A stretch of DNA of 64,000 nt from an uncultured Actinomycetes bacterium (GTDB taxonomy: Bacteria > Actinomycetota > Acidimicrobiia > Acidimicrobiales > Ilumatobacteraceae). The notes beneath the pieces are model-generated. The model made no database searches, was not told where the DNA came from, and was given only the letters and a program-made list of their open reading frames with translations. Numbering within the stretch: the stretch's first letter is position 1; the number at the start of each line of letters is the position of its first letter. The translations under genes and the position numbers were made by a program. This document shows positions 43,669-52,224 of this stretch, in pieces. The DNA lies in NCBI GenBank assembly GCA_903872155.1, contig CAIQJP010000042.1:1-64000 (forward strand). Reading direction: 5' to 3'.

Positions 43669-44772
43669 TTACGCCCAGGACGACAAGACTTCGGCCACGC
43701 TGTGTTGGCCAGAATGACACGGGACTCCAGCTTTCGCTTCGGTGCGTGAAAATCGCGGTGCTGCTTGCGCCTGGACAACTCCGTTGATTGTTACAACTGT
43801 TCCACGTGCTGCGGTATGAGGATGAGTTGCAACTTCACTCGGTGACAACACTGGAGCGAAACAAGCATCGGATCCCTCAAAGATTGCTTCCCATTCGGTA
43901 CGAGACTTTGAGCGAAAGACGTCGGTCATACGTTGTTTTGCGGCTGCCCACACTTTGCGATTGTTCTGTTCGGCTGGTTGCAGCAAAGCATCATCAGCGA
44001 CACCTAGACGCTGCACAAGTTCGGCGTAGAACTGTGGCTCGATTGCGCCAACTGAAACCCATTTGTGATCGGCCGTTTCGTAAACGTTATAAAAATGTGC
44101 TCCACCATCGAGATGATTCGTTCCACGCTCGCCCCAAAATCCATTAGTGAACGCTGAGAAAAATGGTCCGAGAATCATCGCAGCACCATCAACCATCGCA
44201 GTGTCAATGACTTGTCCGCGACCGCTACTGAAACGTTCAACAACTGCACAAGCAACGCCCATCGCCAACACCAAACCGCCACCAGCAAAATCGCCAAGCA
44301 GGTTGATCGGTGGTATCGGAGGTTGACCTTCGTAACCAATCAAATGCAACGCCCCTGACAATGAGATGTAGTCGATGTCATGCCCAGCGGTGTGGGCCAG
44401 AGGACCATCTTGTCCCCAACCCGTCATGCGCCCATAGATCATTCGGGGATTACGTTCACATACAACATCAGGACCGATACCTAAACGCTCACACACACCG
44501 GGACGAAATGGATCAATGAATGCGTCAGCCCTATCGGTGAGCTCAAGCAAAGTCGCAATATCTGTTGGGCTTTTTAGATCGAGAGCGATACTGCGCTTCC
44601 CACGCATCAACGGATTTGTGGGTAGACGATCGCGATTGACACGTGCAGCAACTTCGGGTCGCTCAACAGCAATGACATCAGCACCTAGGTCGGCCAACAC
44701 CATCGCGCCATACGGACCAGGCCCTTGACCAACTAGTTCAATGACTCGAATTCCTTGAAGCGGACCAGCCAT
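43669..44772 (-). CDS. Alpha-methylacyl-CoA racemase (CaiB/BaiF family III)
   Basis: 367 residues. The pattern matches mycobacterial MCR/AMACR, with catalytic His131 (in HTAGHDIDYISLSGAL), Asp161 (in INLLGDFAGGGL) and Glu245 (in VGAIEPQFY), at the spacing of the characterised enzyme. AMACR equilibrates 25R/25S methyl-acyl-CoA, needed because terminal oxidation of a sterol side chain gives a mixture that only one FadE accepts. It could instead be a CoA transferase, but residues favour racemase. The FadD19-like ligase starts the unit 5 bases upstream. Confidence 0.9.
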   Translation of the reverse strand: MAGPLQGIRVIELVGQGPGPYGAMVLADLGADVIAVERPEVAARVNRDRLPTNPLMRGKRSIALDLKSPTDIATLLELTDRADAFIDPFRPGVCERLGIGPDVVCERNPRMIYGRMTGWGQDGPLAHTAGHDIDYISLSGALHLIGYEGQPPIPPINLLGDFAGGGLVLAMGVACAVVERFSSGRGQVIDTAMVDGAAMILGPFFSAFTNGFWGERGTNHLDGGAHFYNVYETADHKWVSVGAIEPQFYAELVQRLGVADDALLQPAEQNNRKVWAAAKQRMTDVFRSKSRTEWEAIFEGSDACFAPVLSPSEVATHPHTAARGTVVTINGVVQAQAAPRFSRTEAKAGVPCHSGQHSVAEVLSSWA

Positions 44773-44777
44773 TGTGT

Positions 44778-46352
44778 TCAGCCTTCAATTCCAGCGTCGG
44801 TCATCGCCTGCTGCTTGGCCCAGCGATAATCGCTCTTGCCAGCTGGTGAACGCACCATCTGATCAACCAACGTGAGTTGACGCGGGACTTTGTAACCGGC
44901 AACGTGGGCACGGCAGTGTTCTTGCACACTTTCTAACGTTGGCGATGTGCCTGGGCGAGCCTGAACTACTGCAGCGACACGTTCTCCCCAACGAGCATCG
45001 GGAATACCAACAACGACCGCATCAAAAACTTCTGGATGAGCCTTTAAAGCATTCTCAACTTCTTCAGGAAAGATCTTTTCGCCGCCACTATTGATGCAGA
45101 CCGAACCACGCCCAATCAAGGTGATCGTTCCATCTTCTTCAAGACGCGCAAAGTCACCAGGAATTGCATAACGAGTTCCATTGGGCGAAGTCACAAACGT
45201 TGCCGCAGTTTTTTCGGGATCTTTGTGATAACGCAGCGGAATATTTCCGGCTCGTGCTAATCGACCCATTTCACCTGGTTTTACTGGCAACAAATCATCG
45301 CCAAGCACTACTGAGTCGCGAGCGGCCTTCACGGTTGGTCCACCTTTTGACTGCATGCCCTTACCAACCATTGTGATTCCGTTGGCACCACCTTCGCTTG
45401 AACCAACCGCATCGGTAATCACGACATTCGGGAAAAGATCAATGAATTGTTCTTTACATGACTGCGAGAAGAGAACGGCGCTTGAACTCACCGCAAACAA
45501 TGATGACAGTTCGTGTTTGTCGGTGTTATCGGCGATGTAATCAAGTAGTGGACGAGCCATTGCGTCGCCCGTGATCATGATCAAGTTGGCTTTTTCGTTT
45601 TCGACCGTGCTCCAAACATCAGCGGGATCAAACTTGCCACGCAAAACAACTTTGTTGCCCACAAAACTCTGAGCCATCACGCTCCACTGCGATGCCCCGT
45701 GCATCAACGGCGGCAATGGATACGACACCAACGGGAAACCATTGCGGCCCTTTTCAACGAATCCTTCTGGAGAAGAAACTTTGTCGCCGGTCATGATGTC
45801 GATTCCGCCACCGAGAGCCATCACCACATCGCCGTGACGCCACACGACACCTTTGGGCATTCCAGTCGTGCCACCCGTAAACAAAAGGTAGATGTCATCG
45901 TCTGAACGTGGAGCAAAATCACGAGCATCGCTATTGCTAGCCAGCGTCTTTTCGTATTCATCGCCAATGACGAGCATCGGCAATTGCGGTGCAACCGAGC
46001 GAGCTCGATCAACGTATTCGGGTTCAACGATGAGGTAGGTCAAATCGGCGTTATCAAACAAATAGGCAAGTTCATCTTCGACGTAGCGATAATTGATGTT
46101 GACCCAGACCGCGCGAATCTTGAAAATCGCCCAGAGCGCCTCGACCCACTCGACGCGATTGAGCGCATAGATACCGACATGATCACCAGGCTTAATTCCT
46201 TGTGACTGCAAGTGGTGAGCCAGCTGATTGGCGCGACGATCCATCTCGGCAAAAGTGCGACGAGTGCGTTCGTCCACGATGTAATCGCGGTCGGGCCATT
46301 CATCAGCCGCAGCTTCAAAGAGGTCGGCGAGGTTAAAAGTCGTTGCTGGCAT
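44778..46352 (-). CDS. fadD19: FadD19-like steroid side-chain CoA ligase
   Basis: 524 residues. ANL motifs: LLFTGGTTGMPKGVVWRHGD near residue 155, the acyl-pocket YPLPPLMHGASQW near residue 215, VGSSEGGANGITMVGKG near 318, GRGSVCINSGGEKIFPEEVENALKAHPEVFDAVVVGIPD near 415-453 and the last Lys motif SPAGKSDYRWAK near 503. The whole sequence tracks mycobacterial FadD19, which makes CoA esters of C24-branched and unbranched C26 sterol acids. As in mycobacteria it is divergent from an echA19-like gene. A CRP-like palindrome abuts the start codon. Confidence 0.91.
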   Translation of the reverse strand: MPATTFNLADLFEAAADEWPDRDYIVDERTRRTFAEMDRRANQLAHHLQSQGIKPGDHVGIYALNRVEWVEALWAIFKIRAVWVNINYRYVEDELAYLFDNADLTYLIVEPEYVDRARSVAPQLPMLVIGDEYEKTLASNSDARDFAPRSDDDIYLLFTGGTTGMPKGVVWRHGDVVMALGGGIDIMTGDKVSSPEGFVEKGRNGFPLVSYPLPPLMHGASQWSVMAQSFVGNKVVLRGKFDPADVWSTVENEKANLIMITGDAMARPLLDYIADNTDKHELSSLFAVSSSAVLFSQSCKEQFIDLFPNVVITDAVGSSEGGANGITMVGKGMQSKGGPTVKAARDSVVLGDDLLPVKPGEMGRLARAGNIPLRYHKDPEKTAATFVTSPNGTRYAIPGDFARLEEDGTITLIGRGSVCINSGGEKIFPEEVENALKAHPEVFDAVVVGIPDARWGERVAAVVQARPGTSPTLESVQEHCRAHVAGYKVPRQLTLVDQMVRSPAGKSDYRWAKQQAMTDAGIEG

Positions 46353-46370
46353 ATGTGTGTGCTATCACAT
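46353..46370. promoter_or_regulatory. CRP-like imperfect palindrome between fadD19-like and echA19-like genes
   Basis: ATGTGTGTGCTATCACAT: TGTGT-N6-TCACA against the CRP consensus TGTGA-N6-TCACA, one half-site mismatch. It begins one base upstream of the fadD19-like start codon and lies 77 bases before the echA19-like start. Weak evidence; could be chance. Confidence 0.3.
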
Positions 46371-46446
46371 CGCTGTCGATGAAGCCGAACCACCGCGCTT
46401 CGTAGTAGAAGATAAGGAAGCAATTTCACATCACTAAGGAGAAATC

Positions 46447-47247
46447 ATGTCTGGCACCGAGCACCTCTTAACCGAAGTGGTGGGACACACACTGGTGGTC
46501 ACGATGAATCGACCCGAAGCCAAAAATGCCCTTAGCCCCGCGATGATTGTGGGCTTGGCCGACGCTTGGGTTCGACTCAACGAAGATGACGACATTCGCT
46601 GCGCGATCTTGACTGGGTCTGGTGGATCCTTTTGCACTGGTATGGACCTCAAGGCCCGCGCCAATGATGATGCTGGCCCCAACCCCTACCAAGAGCGCTG
46701 GGCCGCCGATCCCGATTTGCACTGGAAGGCATTGTTGCGGCACTACCGCTTACGCAAGCCGTTGATCGCCGCTGTCGAGGGATACGCAGTTGCTGGCGGT
46801 ACCGAGATCTTGCAAGCGACTCATCTTCGGGTGGCGGGCGAGAGTGCGACATTTGGAGTCTTCGAAGCAAAGCGCGGACTTTTCCCGGTGGGAGGAAGCA
46901 CCGTTCGACTGCAACGACAAATTGGATACACCAATGCTTTGGAAATGTTGCTCACGGCGCGTGGGTACACCGCTACTGAGGCGAAAGAGATCGGATTGAT
47001 TGGACACGTGGTGCCCGATGGCCAAGCATTGTCAAAATCGTTGGAATTGGCCGAGATGATCTGCGCCAATGGTCCGCTCGCGGTTGAGGCAATCTTGAAG
47101 TCGGTGCAAGAAACTGCGGCGATGCCCGAAGCTGAGGCCCTCAAACTTGAGTTTGAAATCGGCTGGCCAATTTTCTCGACGAATGATTCGAAAGAGGGGC
47201 CGAGGGCCTTCGCCGAAAAGCGCTCCCCCAACTGGACCCGCACCTAA
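46447..47247 (+). CDS. echA19: EchA19-like enoyl-CoA hydratase
   Basis: 266 residues with AAGGAG before the ATG. It follows mycobacterial EchA19 closely: GHTLVVTMNRPEAKNALSPAMIVGLADAWVRLNEDDDIRCAILTGSGGSFCTGMDLKA in the N-terminus, KPLIAAVEGYAVAGGTEILQATHLRVAGESATFGVFEAKRGLFPVGGSTVRLQRQIGYTNALEMLLTARG in the middle and EGPRAFAEKRSPNW at the end. EchA19 hydrates the enoyl-CoA formed from the steroid side chain. Its gene order (divergent from fadD19) is also the mycobacterial one. Confidence 0.9.
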   Translation: MSGTEHLLTEVVGHTLVVTMNRPEAKNALSPAMIVGLADAWVRLNEDDDIRCAILTGSGGSFCTGMDLKARANDDAGPNPYQERWAADPDLHWKALLRHYRLRKPLIAAVEGYAVAGGTEILQATHLRVAGESATFGVFEAKRGLFPVGGSTVRLQRQIGYTNALEMLLTARGYTATEAKEIGLIGHVVPDGQALSKSLELAEMICANGPLAVEAILKSVQETAAMPEAEALKLEFEIGWPIFSTNDSKEGPRAFAEKRSPNWTRT

Positions 47248-47262
47248 CCCGGAACTTTCTCA

Positions 47263-47311
47263 CCACTCTGTACAACGAGTTCCAACTGTTGGAACTCGTT
47301 GTACAGAGTGG
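47263..47311. terminator. Perfect 49-base palindrome (terminator-like)
   Basis: Two perfectly complementary 23-base arms (47263-47285 and 47289-47311; the left begins CCACTCTGTACAACGAG) around the loop CTG, 15 bases after the echA19-like stop and followed by CTGTTTTTA. The T-run makes it a plausible terminator for echA19. It has the same 23+3+23 layout as the repeat immediately downstream but a different sequence. Confidence 0.75.
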
Positions 47312-47321
47312 CTGTTTTTAC

Positions 47322-47370
47322 CCACTTTGGAAGATAGTTACCGCTAGGCGGCAGCCAGATTCCAAAGTGG
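47322..47370. terminator. 49-base palindrome, copy B (bidirectional terminator-like repeat)
   Basis: Same element as at 3493-3541 but inverted: its left arm (47322-47344) is identical over all 23 bases to the reverse complement of copy A's right arm. The loop is again TAG and the right arm 47348-47370 is less well paired (four mismatches and one wobble). It lies 7 bases before the stop of the convergent Ltp3-like gene, whose transcript it would end. Confidence 0.75.
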
Positions 47371-47377
47371 CGGATTT

Positions 47378-48535
47378 TTAGGGTTTGGTGGAGGAGACGA
47401 GCCACATGGCGAAGAACTGGCTTCCTCCACCGTACGCATGTCCCACGGCCTTCTTCGCCCCATCAATCTGATGTTCGCCAGCCTTGCCCATCACCTGCAT
47501 CGCCGCCTCGCCAAATCGCAGCATTCCCGACGCACCAATGGGGTTACTCGACAGCACTCCGCCCGACGGGTTGACCGGCAGCGAACCGCCCATTTCAGTG
47601 ACGCCATCTTCAACCCAGCGCCAGCCCTCATTGCGCGGAGCAAATCCCAAGTTCTCTAGCCACATCGGTTCGAACCAAGCGAACGGCACATACATCTCAA
47701 CAACGTCAATTTCTTCGGCTGGATTCTTGATTCCGGCTTTACGCCACAAATCAGCTGCACACATTTCGCCGGCCACAGGGCTCACTTGTTCGCGACCCGC
47801 AAATGCAGTTGGCTCACTGCGCATTGACGTCGCATGCACCCAAGCCTTTGGTCCAGCATGTTTGTCGGCTCGCTCTTCGCTCATCAACACCAACGCCATT
47901 GCACCGTCACTCGATGGGCACGTTTCAATAAATCGAATCGGATCCCACAACATCGGAGTCTCGAGTGCTTTCTCGAGCGTCCAATCAGGTTCGTGCAAAT
48001 GTGCGTACGGGTTCTTGCACGCATTCGTACGATCTTTCACTGCGACCATTGCACCAATGTGCTTGGGAGCTCCAGAACGACCGATGTATCCACGCACGAT
48101 CGGTGAGAAGTAACCGCCTGCACCGGCATGCACTGGCATACCAAACGGAATCGGCACACTTAGCGCCCACATTGCGTTGCCATCGCTTTGCTTTTCGAAG
48201 CCGATTGTCAAAACTGTTCCGTGAATTCCGGCCATCACATGTTGTGCCGCAACAATTGCTGTTGATCCACCCACCGAACCAGCGGTGTGGACACGGAACA
48301 CTGGCTTGCCATGCGCAGCCAATGCATCAGCAAGCCACAACTCGGGCATTGCTACACCTTCGAGAGAGTCTGGTGCCTTACCAATCACGATCGCATCAAC
48401 ATCAGCGATCGTTATATTGGCGTCAGTCAACGCACGGTCGACTGCCTCGCGCACCAAACCAGCGATTGAAACATCGGCACGGCAAGCAGCGTGCTTTGTT
48501 TGACCTACTCCGACGACTGCACAAAGATCAGCCAT
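47378..48535 (-). CDS. ltp3: Ltp3-like thiolase-fold lipid-transfer protein (probable aldolase)
   Basis: 385 residues from ATG 48535, three bases after the Ltp4-like stop. Thiolase fold: MADLCAVVGVGQTKHAA, AVDRALTDANITIADVDAIVIG, and the C-terminal PVNPSGGVLSSNPIGASGMLRFGEAAMQV with the HAYGGGSQFFAMWLV end. At the position of the thiolase nucleophile Cys the sequence is HTAGSVGGSTAI, so Cys is replaced by Ser. Loss of Cys is a feature of Ltp aldolases, which split a beta-hydroxyacyl-CoA rather than doing Claisen cleavage. In Rhodococcus Ltp3 and Ltp4 are needed for C24-branched sterol side chains. Confidence 0.88.
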   Translation of the reverse strand: MADLCAVVGVGQTKHAACRADVSIAGLVREAVDRALTDANITIADVDAIVIGKAPDSLEGVAMPELWLADALAAHGKPVFRVHTAGSVGGSTAIVAAQHVMAGIHGTVLTIGFEKQSDGNAMWALSVPIPFGMPVHAGAGGYFSPIVRGYIGRSGAPKHIGAMVAVKDRTNACKNPYAHLHEPDWTLEKALETPMLWDPIRFIETCPSSDGAMALVLMSEERADKHAGPKAWVHATSMRSEPTAFAGREQVSPVAGEMCAADLWRKAGIKNPAEEIDVVEMYVPFAWFEPMWLENLGFAPRNEGWRWVEDGVTEMGGSLPVNPSGGVLSSNPIGASGMLRFGEAAMQVMGKAGEHQIDGAKKAVGHAYGGGSQFFAMWLVSSTKP

Positions 48536-48536
48536 G

Positions 48537-49595
48537 TCACTCACCTTCCATGACGCATACCAAATTTTGTTGCAACATCGGTCCACTTGTGCAGTGAGCC
48601 AAAACTCGATCGGCCGAACCAGCAAAAATGCTTTCGGCCGCTTCAGCAAATCGTGCTAGTCCCGCCGCCATCGCTGGGTTCGCTACTAATGCTCCACCAC
48701 TTGGATTGATGTGCGTTGATTCGCTCAATCCCATTGCATTTCGCAACAACAGCTCTTGATGCGTGTACGGAGCGTGAAGTTCAGCAACATCAATGCGGTC
48801 TCTAGCGACTCCTGCTTTTTGGGCAGCAATAGCAGCTGAAGAACTTTCAATCATTGAACGAGCACCTAAACGTTGCGTATCAATACGGTGATCAATTCCA
48901 CGAATCCACGCTGGCCGTTCGGCTAAACGACGCGCAACATCGCCAGCAGCCAAAACAATTGCATTACAACCATCAACCGGAGTCGCGCAGTCGTGCGCTC
49001 GCAGTGGATTCAATGTGTACGGCATCGCCAACAAATCGTCCGCTGATTCATTGCCCTTTGTATAAGCAACTGCATTGTTGCGCGCGTCTCGTCGACTTCG
49101 AGCAGCAACTTCAGCCATCTGACGTTCGGTGACAACTCCGGCTTCAAGACATGCACGTGCTTGCAGTGCGGCCAACGCATCAAAGCCCGGCTTCAGCGGT
49201 GCGACCATATACGGATCGGTTTGCAAACTGAGAATTTGGTCAATCGGACCTGATGTAGTTTTTCCGTTCGAGAAAACGAGTGCAACGTCAACTTCGCCAG
49301 TTTGAATTTTCACCCAAGCTTCGTACAAAGCAAATGCCCCATCGGCTTCAACGTGGCTTTCGATAATCGGTGGCCAAGCACCAATCGCATCAACAGCTGA
49401 CACGAAACTAAAGGGCTGACCACTCATGTAGTCGCACGATCCGTGACACCAGAATCCAATGTCACTTCGTTCGATTTTGACTTTGTCCAGCAATTGTTGA
49501 ATGACTGGTAACAGAATTTCAACCGATGTGAAGGTGCTATTCACTTCACTTGGACGTTGGGCAGTTCCAACAATTGCAATATCTCGTAACGCCAT
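48537..49595 (-). CDS. ltp4: Ltp4-like thiolase-fold protein
   Basis: 352 residues, full thiolase-fold length. Starts MALRDIAIVGTAQRPSEVNSTFTSVEILLPVIQQLLDKVKIERSDIGFWCHGSCDYMSG; the usual nucleophile position reads ESHVEADGAFALYEAW, so Cys is replaced by Glu. The C-terminal region is STHINPSGGALVANPAMAAGLARFAEAAESIF. A Cys near the end (LAHCTSGP) is also atypical. It overlaps the zinc-ribbon DUF35 gene by one base (TGATG), consistent with a protein complex. Together with the Ltp3-like protein it probably forms a side-chain aldolase. Confidence 0.86.
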   Translation of the reverse strand: MALRDIAIVGTAQRPSEVNSTFTSVEILLPVIQQLLDKVKIERSDIGFWCHGSCDYMSGQPFSFVSAVDAIGAWPPIIESHVEADGAFALYEAWVKIQTGEVDVALVFSNGKTTSGPIDQILSLQTDPYMVAPLKPGFDALAALQARACLEAGVVTERQMAEVAARSRRDARNNAVAYTKGNESADDLLAMPYTLNPLRAHDCATPVDGCNAIVLAAGDVARRLAERPAWIRGIDHRIDTQRLGARSMIESSSAAIAAQKAGVARDRIDVAELHAPYTHQELLLRNAMGLSESTHINPSGGALVANPAMAAGLARFAEAAESIFAGSADRVLAHCTSGPMLQQNLVCVMEGE

Positions 49596-50092
49596 CAGCT
49601 TGCTCCTGATTCTGCGCCCATCACGCGATCTGGTTCGCCAGTGGGACGAAAGTGTTGAACATTCTCAAGAGTGGCGCCCCACTCTGATTTGTCTTTCCAC
49701 ACCGGTTCAACCCGCATGCCAATGCGCACATCTTCTGCTTCACATTCTTGAATGAGGTGTTGCATTGAAATGTCTGCGCCATCGAGCAAGATTTGTGCAG
49801 CCACATATGGCAATTTGATTTTCTGTCCCAAGAACGGAACATTGACGATGCAAAAAGTTGTGATCGTTCCCTTCGGTCCTACTTCAACGTCGCCAGCCAA
49901 AATTTTGGCGCACTTCGGACACACACCGTTACGAGGTGGGAAATACACCAGCGCACAACTCGGACAACGTTTGCCGACAAACTGGCCATTCATGAGACCC
50001 GCGAGATGACTTGTCGCATTCGGACCAGCCGACCAGTTGTAGGTCACGCCAATTGGTTGACGAAGTCGTACCAATCCATCGGCTTCACTCAT
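49595..50092 (-). CDS. DUF35 OB-fold protein with zinc ribbon
   Basis: 165 residues from ATG 50092, which overlaps the stop of the preceding gene (ATGA); the longer frame is rejected. The rubredoxin-like zinc ribbon GKRCPSCALVYFPPRNGVCPKCAK near residue 50 has all four Cys, followed by the OB-fold (KGTITTFCIVNVPFLGQKIKLPYVAAQILLDGADISMQHLI). DUF35 proteins form complexes with Ltp-type thiolases; ChsH2-DUF35 with Ltp2 is the studied case. It should stabilise or activate the Ltp4- or Ltp3-like protein. Confidence 0.87.
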   Translation of the reverse strand: MSEADGLVRLRQPIGVTYNWSAGPNATSHLAGLMNGQFVGKRCPSCALVYFPPRNGVCPKCAKILAGDVEVGPKGTITTFCIVNVPFLGQKIKLPYVAAQILLDGADISMQHLIQECEAEDVRIGMRVEPVWKDKSEWGATLENVQHFRPTGEPDRVMGAESGAS

Positions 50093-50562
50093 GACGCACC
50101 TCCAACAACATCGAAACAAGCAATGTCAGTGACGCCGCCTGGTCGGTCTTGCGCCCAGCGGACTTTCACTTTGGTCCCAATTGCAATGTTGTCGGGCGAT
50201 CCAGCATCGACTGCGTGCAACATCGGCACATCGGTCCCGTCAATGGTGATCAGAGCCCAGGCAAAAGGATGACCCAAAGGCTGACCCTCAACCGGAGTCT
50301 CCTGCCAAGCCCAAGTCGAGACCGTTCCTGTATCGGATAGTGATACCCATTCGGTTAAAGGAGCACCCGTGACCGGGTCGAATTCGGCCGGCGGAAAGAA
50401 CACACGCCCATCTGACCCTCGAGTTCCCTCGAGTCGACATTCGGACAACGAAGTAAAAAATCGCGACAACAAAGTGCCGACAGTTCTTTTGTATGGATAA
50501 GCGACTACAAGTGGCGCGACGAAAACGTCGCCGACCATGGCGTGAGATGTTGTTCCAGACAC
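50089..50562 (-). CDS. DUF35 OB-fold protein without zinc ribbon
   Basis: 157 residues, GTG start at 50562 (ATG at 50538 is an alternative). It begins VAPLVVAYPYKRTVGTLLSRFFTSLSECRLEGTRGSDGRVFFPPAEFDPVTGAPLTEW, the DUF35 N-terminal pattern but with no Cys in the zinc-ribbon position. The OB-fold follows (GTVSTWAWQETPVEGQPLGHPFAWALITIDGTDVPMLHAV). Mycobacterial Rv3521, located before ltp4-ltp3, is about 300 residues and apparently carries both modules; here they are two overlapping genes. Confidence 0.83.
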   Translation of the reverse strand: MSGTTSHAMVGDVFVAPLVVAYPYKRTVGTLLSRFFTSLSECRLEGTRGSDGRVFFPPAEFDPVTGAPLTEWVSLSDTGTVSTWAWQETPVEGQPLGHPFAWALITIDGTDVPMLHAVDAGSPDNIAIGTKVKVRWAQDRPGGVTDIACFDVVGGAS

Positions 50563-50717
50563 GACAAGTTTTTAGCACGCCAACGACTTTGAATGCTCAT
50601 CACAACTGCACTTCTCTCGTACAGAACTCTTCCCTACTCGCCTCTACCTACTCAGGGGCTTTGTTGCTAGTGTCACATTGTCGGGTCATGGGGATCTAGG
50701 CGACGTAGGGGGAAGAC

Positions 50718-52187
50718 ATGACGAGTTCATTGAACTTTGGTCGTACATTTGCAGCACTCTCATTGGTTGCACTCGCAACAGTCGGCTGCTCGAATCGCAA
50801 CAGCGGCGATACCGCCACGACTCAGGCTCCTACCACCGCTGCACCTGCAGCAACTGACGCACCAGTTGCGACTGATGCGCCTGTGACGACAGATGCCCCA
50901 ACCGGTCCGATGTTTGGCACCATGGCCAGCCCATGTGGTCCAGCAACAGACGCCGGTGTCCCAACGTTCGCCGACGGACAAAATGGTGGCGACACCATCA
51001 AGCTCGGAACGGCAAACGATCATGGTTATGAAGGTGCACCCGGCACCACTCTTGAAATGCTCGACGCAGCCAAGGCCTTCGCCGGTTGGTGCAATGCCCA
51101 AGGCGGTATTCGCGGTCTTCCGATTGAGATCGTCGACCTTGATGGCAAGTTGTTCTCGGTTCCTCCAGCAATGGAACAAGCATGTAGCGAAGTATTTGCC
51201 ATGGCTGGCGGTGGTTGGGTCTTTGACGACCAGATGTTCCCCCGTTTCCACGAATGCGGAATGATTTCATTCTCGGGTTATGCCGTGAGTGCAACAGCTT
51301 CCATGGCCAACGGAAAGATTCAACCAATTCCAAACCCCGCAAACGAAAAGCCAGCACAGTGGCTCAACTGGGCTAAGGCCACTTACCCCGACGCAATCAA
51401 GAAAGTTGCACTTCTCTACGGCGACTTCTTAACAACCAAGAGTGTTGCCGATCAGTTAGCAGCAACGATGAAAGCTGTTGGCGGATTCGGTGAACCGTCA
51501 ATGATGACCTACAACCCGGCTGGCGAAGCCAACTGGACTCCATTTGCACAGAAGTTAAAGACTGATGGCATCACTTACTTGTCGTTCGTTGGAACTGACT
51601 CGAACTTGGTGCTGCTTTACAAAGCAATGCGCGAAGTTGGTTATGTACCTGAAGTCGTATTGAACGACGCAAACTTTTATTCCTCGATGATGGTCGCCGA
51701 AGGCAACGCAGTCGCCGACGAGGGATTCCTCGCCCGTACGATGTACGCACCGTTTGAAGAAGCAGACAATTTCCCTGGAATGGCTTCGTACTTAGACATG
51801 ATGGCGACATACAACCCTGAGGGTCGTATCGCTGGCCTTGGATTGCAAGCAACCTCAGCATTGCTGATGTTTGTCACCGCCGCCAATTCATGTCTTGATA
51901 ACAACAACAATGTTCTCGAACGTGAATGTGTTTTGGCTGAAGGTATGAAGATCACTTCGTGGACTGGTGGCGGCCTTCATAGCGAAACCAATCCGTCGGC
52001 AAAGACAGCACCGAAGTGCGGACTCATTATGGGTGTCAAAGATGGCAAGTGGGCCCGCGTCTATCCAGAGGTGGGCTCGGCCGACGATAATGGTGGCGGT
52101 TGGCATTGTGATGAAAACGGTGCAGTCGAAATTGAAGGTGACTTTGGCGATGTCACGTCGGGCGTTGACCCGACGCGATCAAACTAA
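50718..52187 (+). CDS. Substrate-binding lipoprotein of BCAA-type ABC importer
   Basis: 489 residues; MTSSLNFGRTFAALSLVALATVGC is a lipoprotein signal with Cys24. A Thr/Ala/Pro linker leads to the Peripla_BP_6 domain: FGTMASPCGPATDA, KAFAGWCNAQGGIRGLPIEIVDLDGKLFSVPPAMEQACSEVFAMAGGGWVFDDQMFPRFHECGMISFSGYAVS, and several conserved Cys. Paralogue of the orphan at 31747. Preceded by AGGGGGAAGAC. It heads the operon with the permease and two ATPases; divergent from the DUF35 genes. Ligand unknown, steroid-related by context. Confidence 0.88.
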   Translation: MTSSLNFGRTFAALSLVALATVGCSNRNSGDTATTQAPTTAAPAATDAPVATDAPVTTDAPTGPMFGTMASPCGPATDAGVPTFADGQNGGDTIKLGTANDHGYEGAPGTTLEMLDAAKAFAGWCNAQGGIRGLPIEIVDLDGKLFSVPPAMEQACSEVFAMAGGGWVFDDQMFPRFHECGMISFSGYAVSATASMANGKIQPIPNPANEKPAQWLNWAKATYPDAIKKVALLYGDFLTTKSVADQLAATMKAVGGFGEPSMMTYNPAGEANWTPFAQKLKTDGITYLSFVGTDSNLVLLYKAMREVGYVPEVVLNDANFYSSMMVAEGNAVADEGFLARTMYAPFEEADNFPGMASYLDMMATYNPEGRIAGLGLQATSALLMFVTAANSCLDNNNNVLERECVLAEGMKITSWTGGGLHSETNPSAKTAPKCGLIMGVKDGKWARVYPEVGSADDNGGGWHCDENGAVEIEGDFGDVTSGVDPTRSN

Positions 52188-52224
52188 GCATTTACCGAAA
52201 ACACAAGAATTGATCTGATCTCTG

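Noticed and set aside
47484-48113. 209-residue plus-strand frame opposite the Ltp3-like gene (and 47965-48597, 210 residues)
   Set aside because: Both are antisense shadows of clear thiolase-fold genes, with no family features and no ribosome-binding site.
46353-50717. KstR- or KstR2-type operator boxes in the side-chain cluster
   Set aside because: Neither the fadD19/echA19 gap nor the 50563-50717 gap contains an inverted repeat resembling those boxes as I know them.
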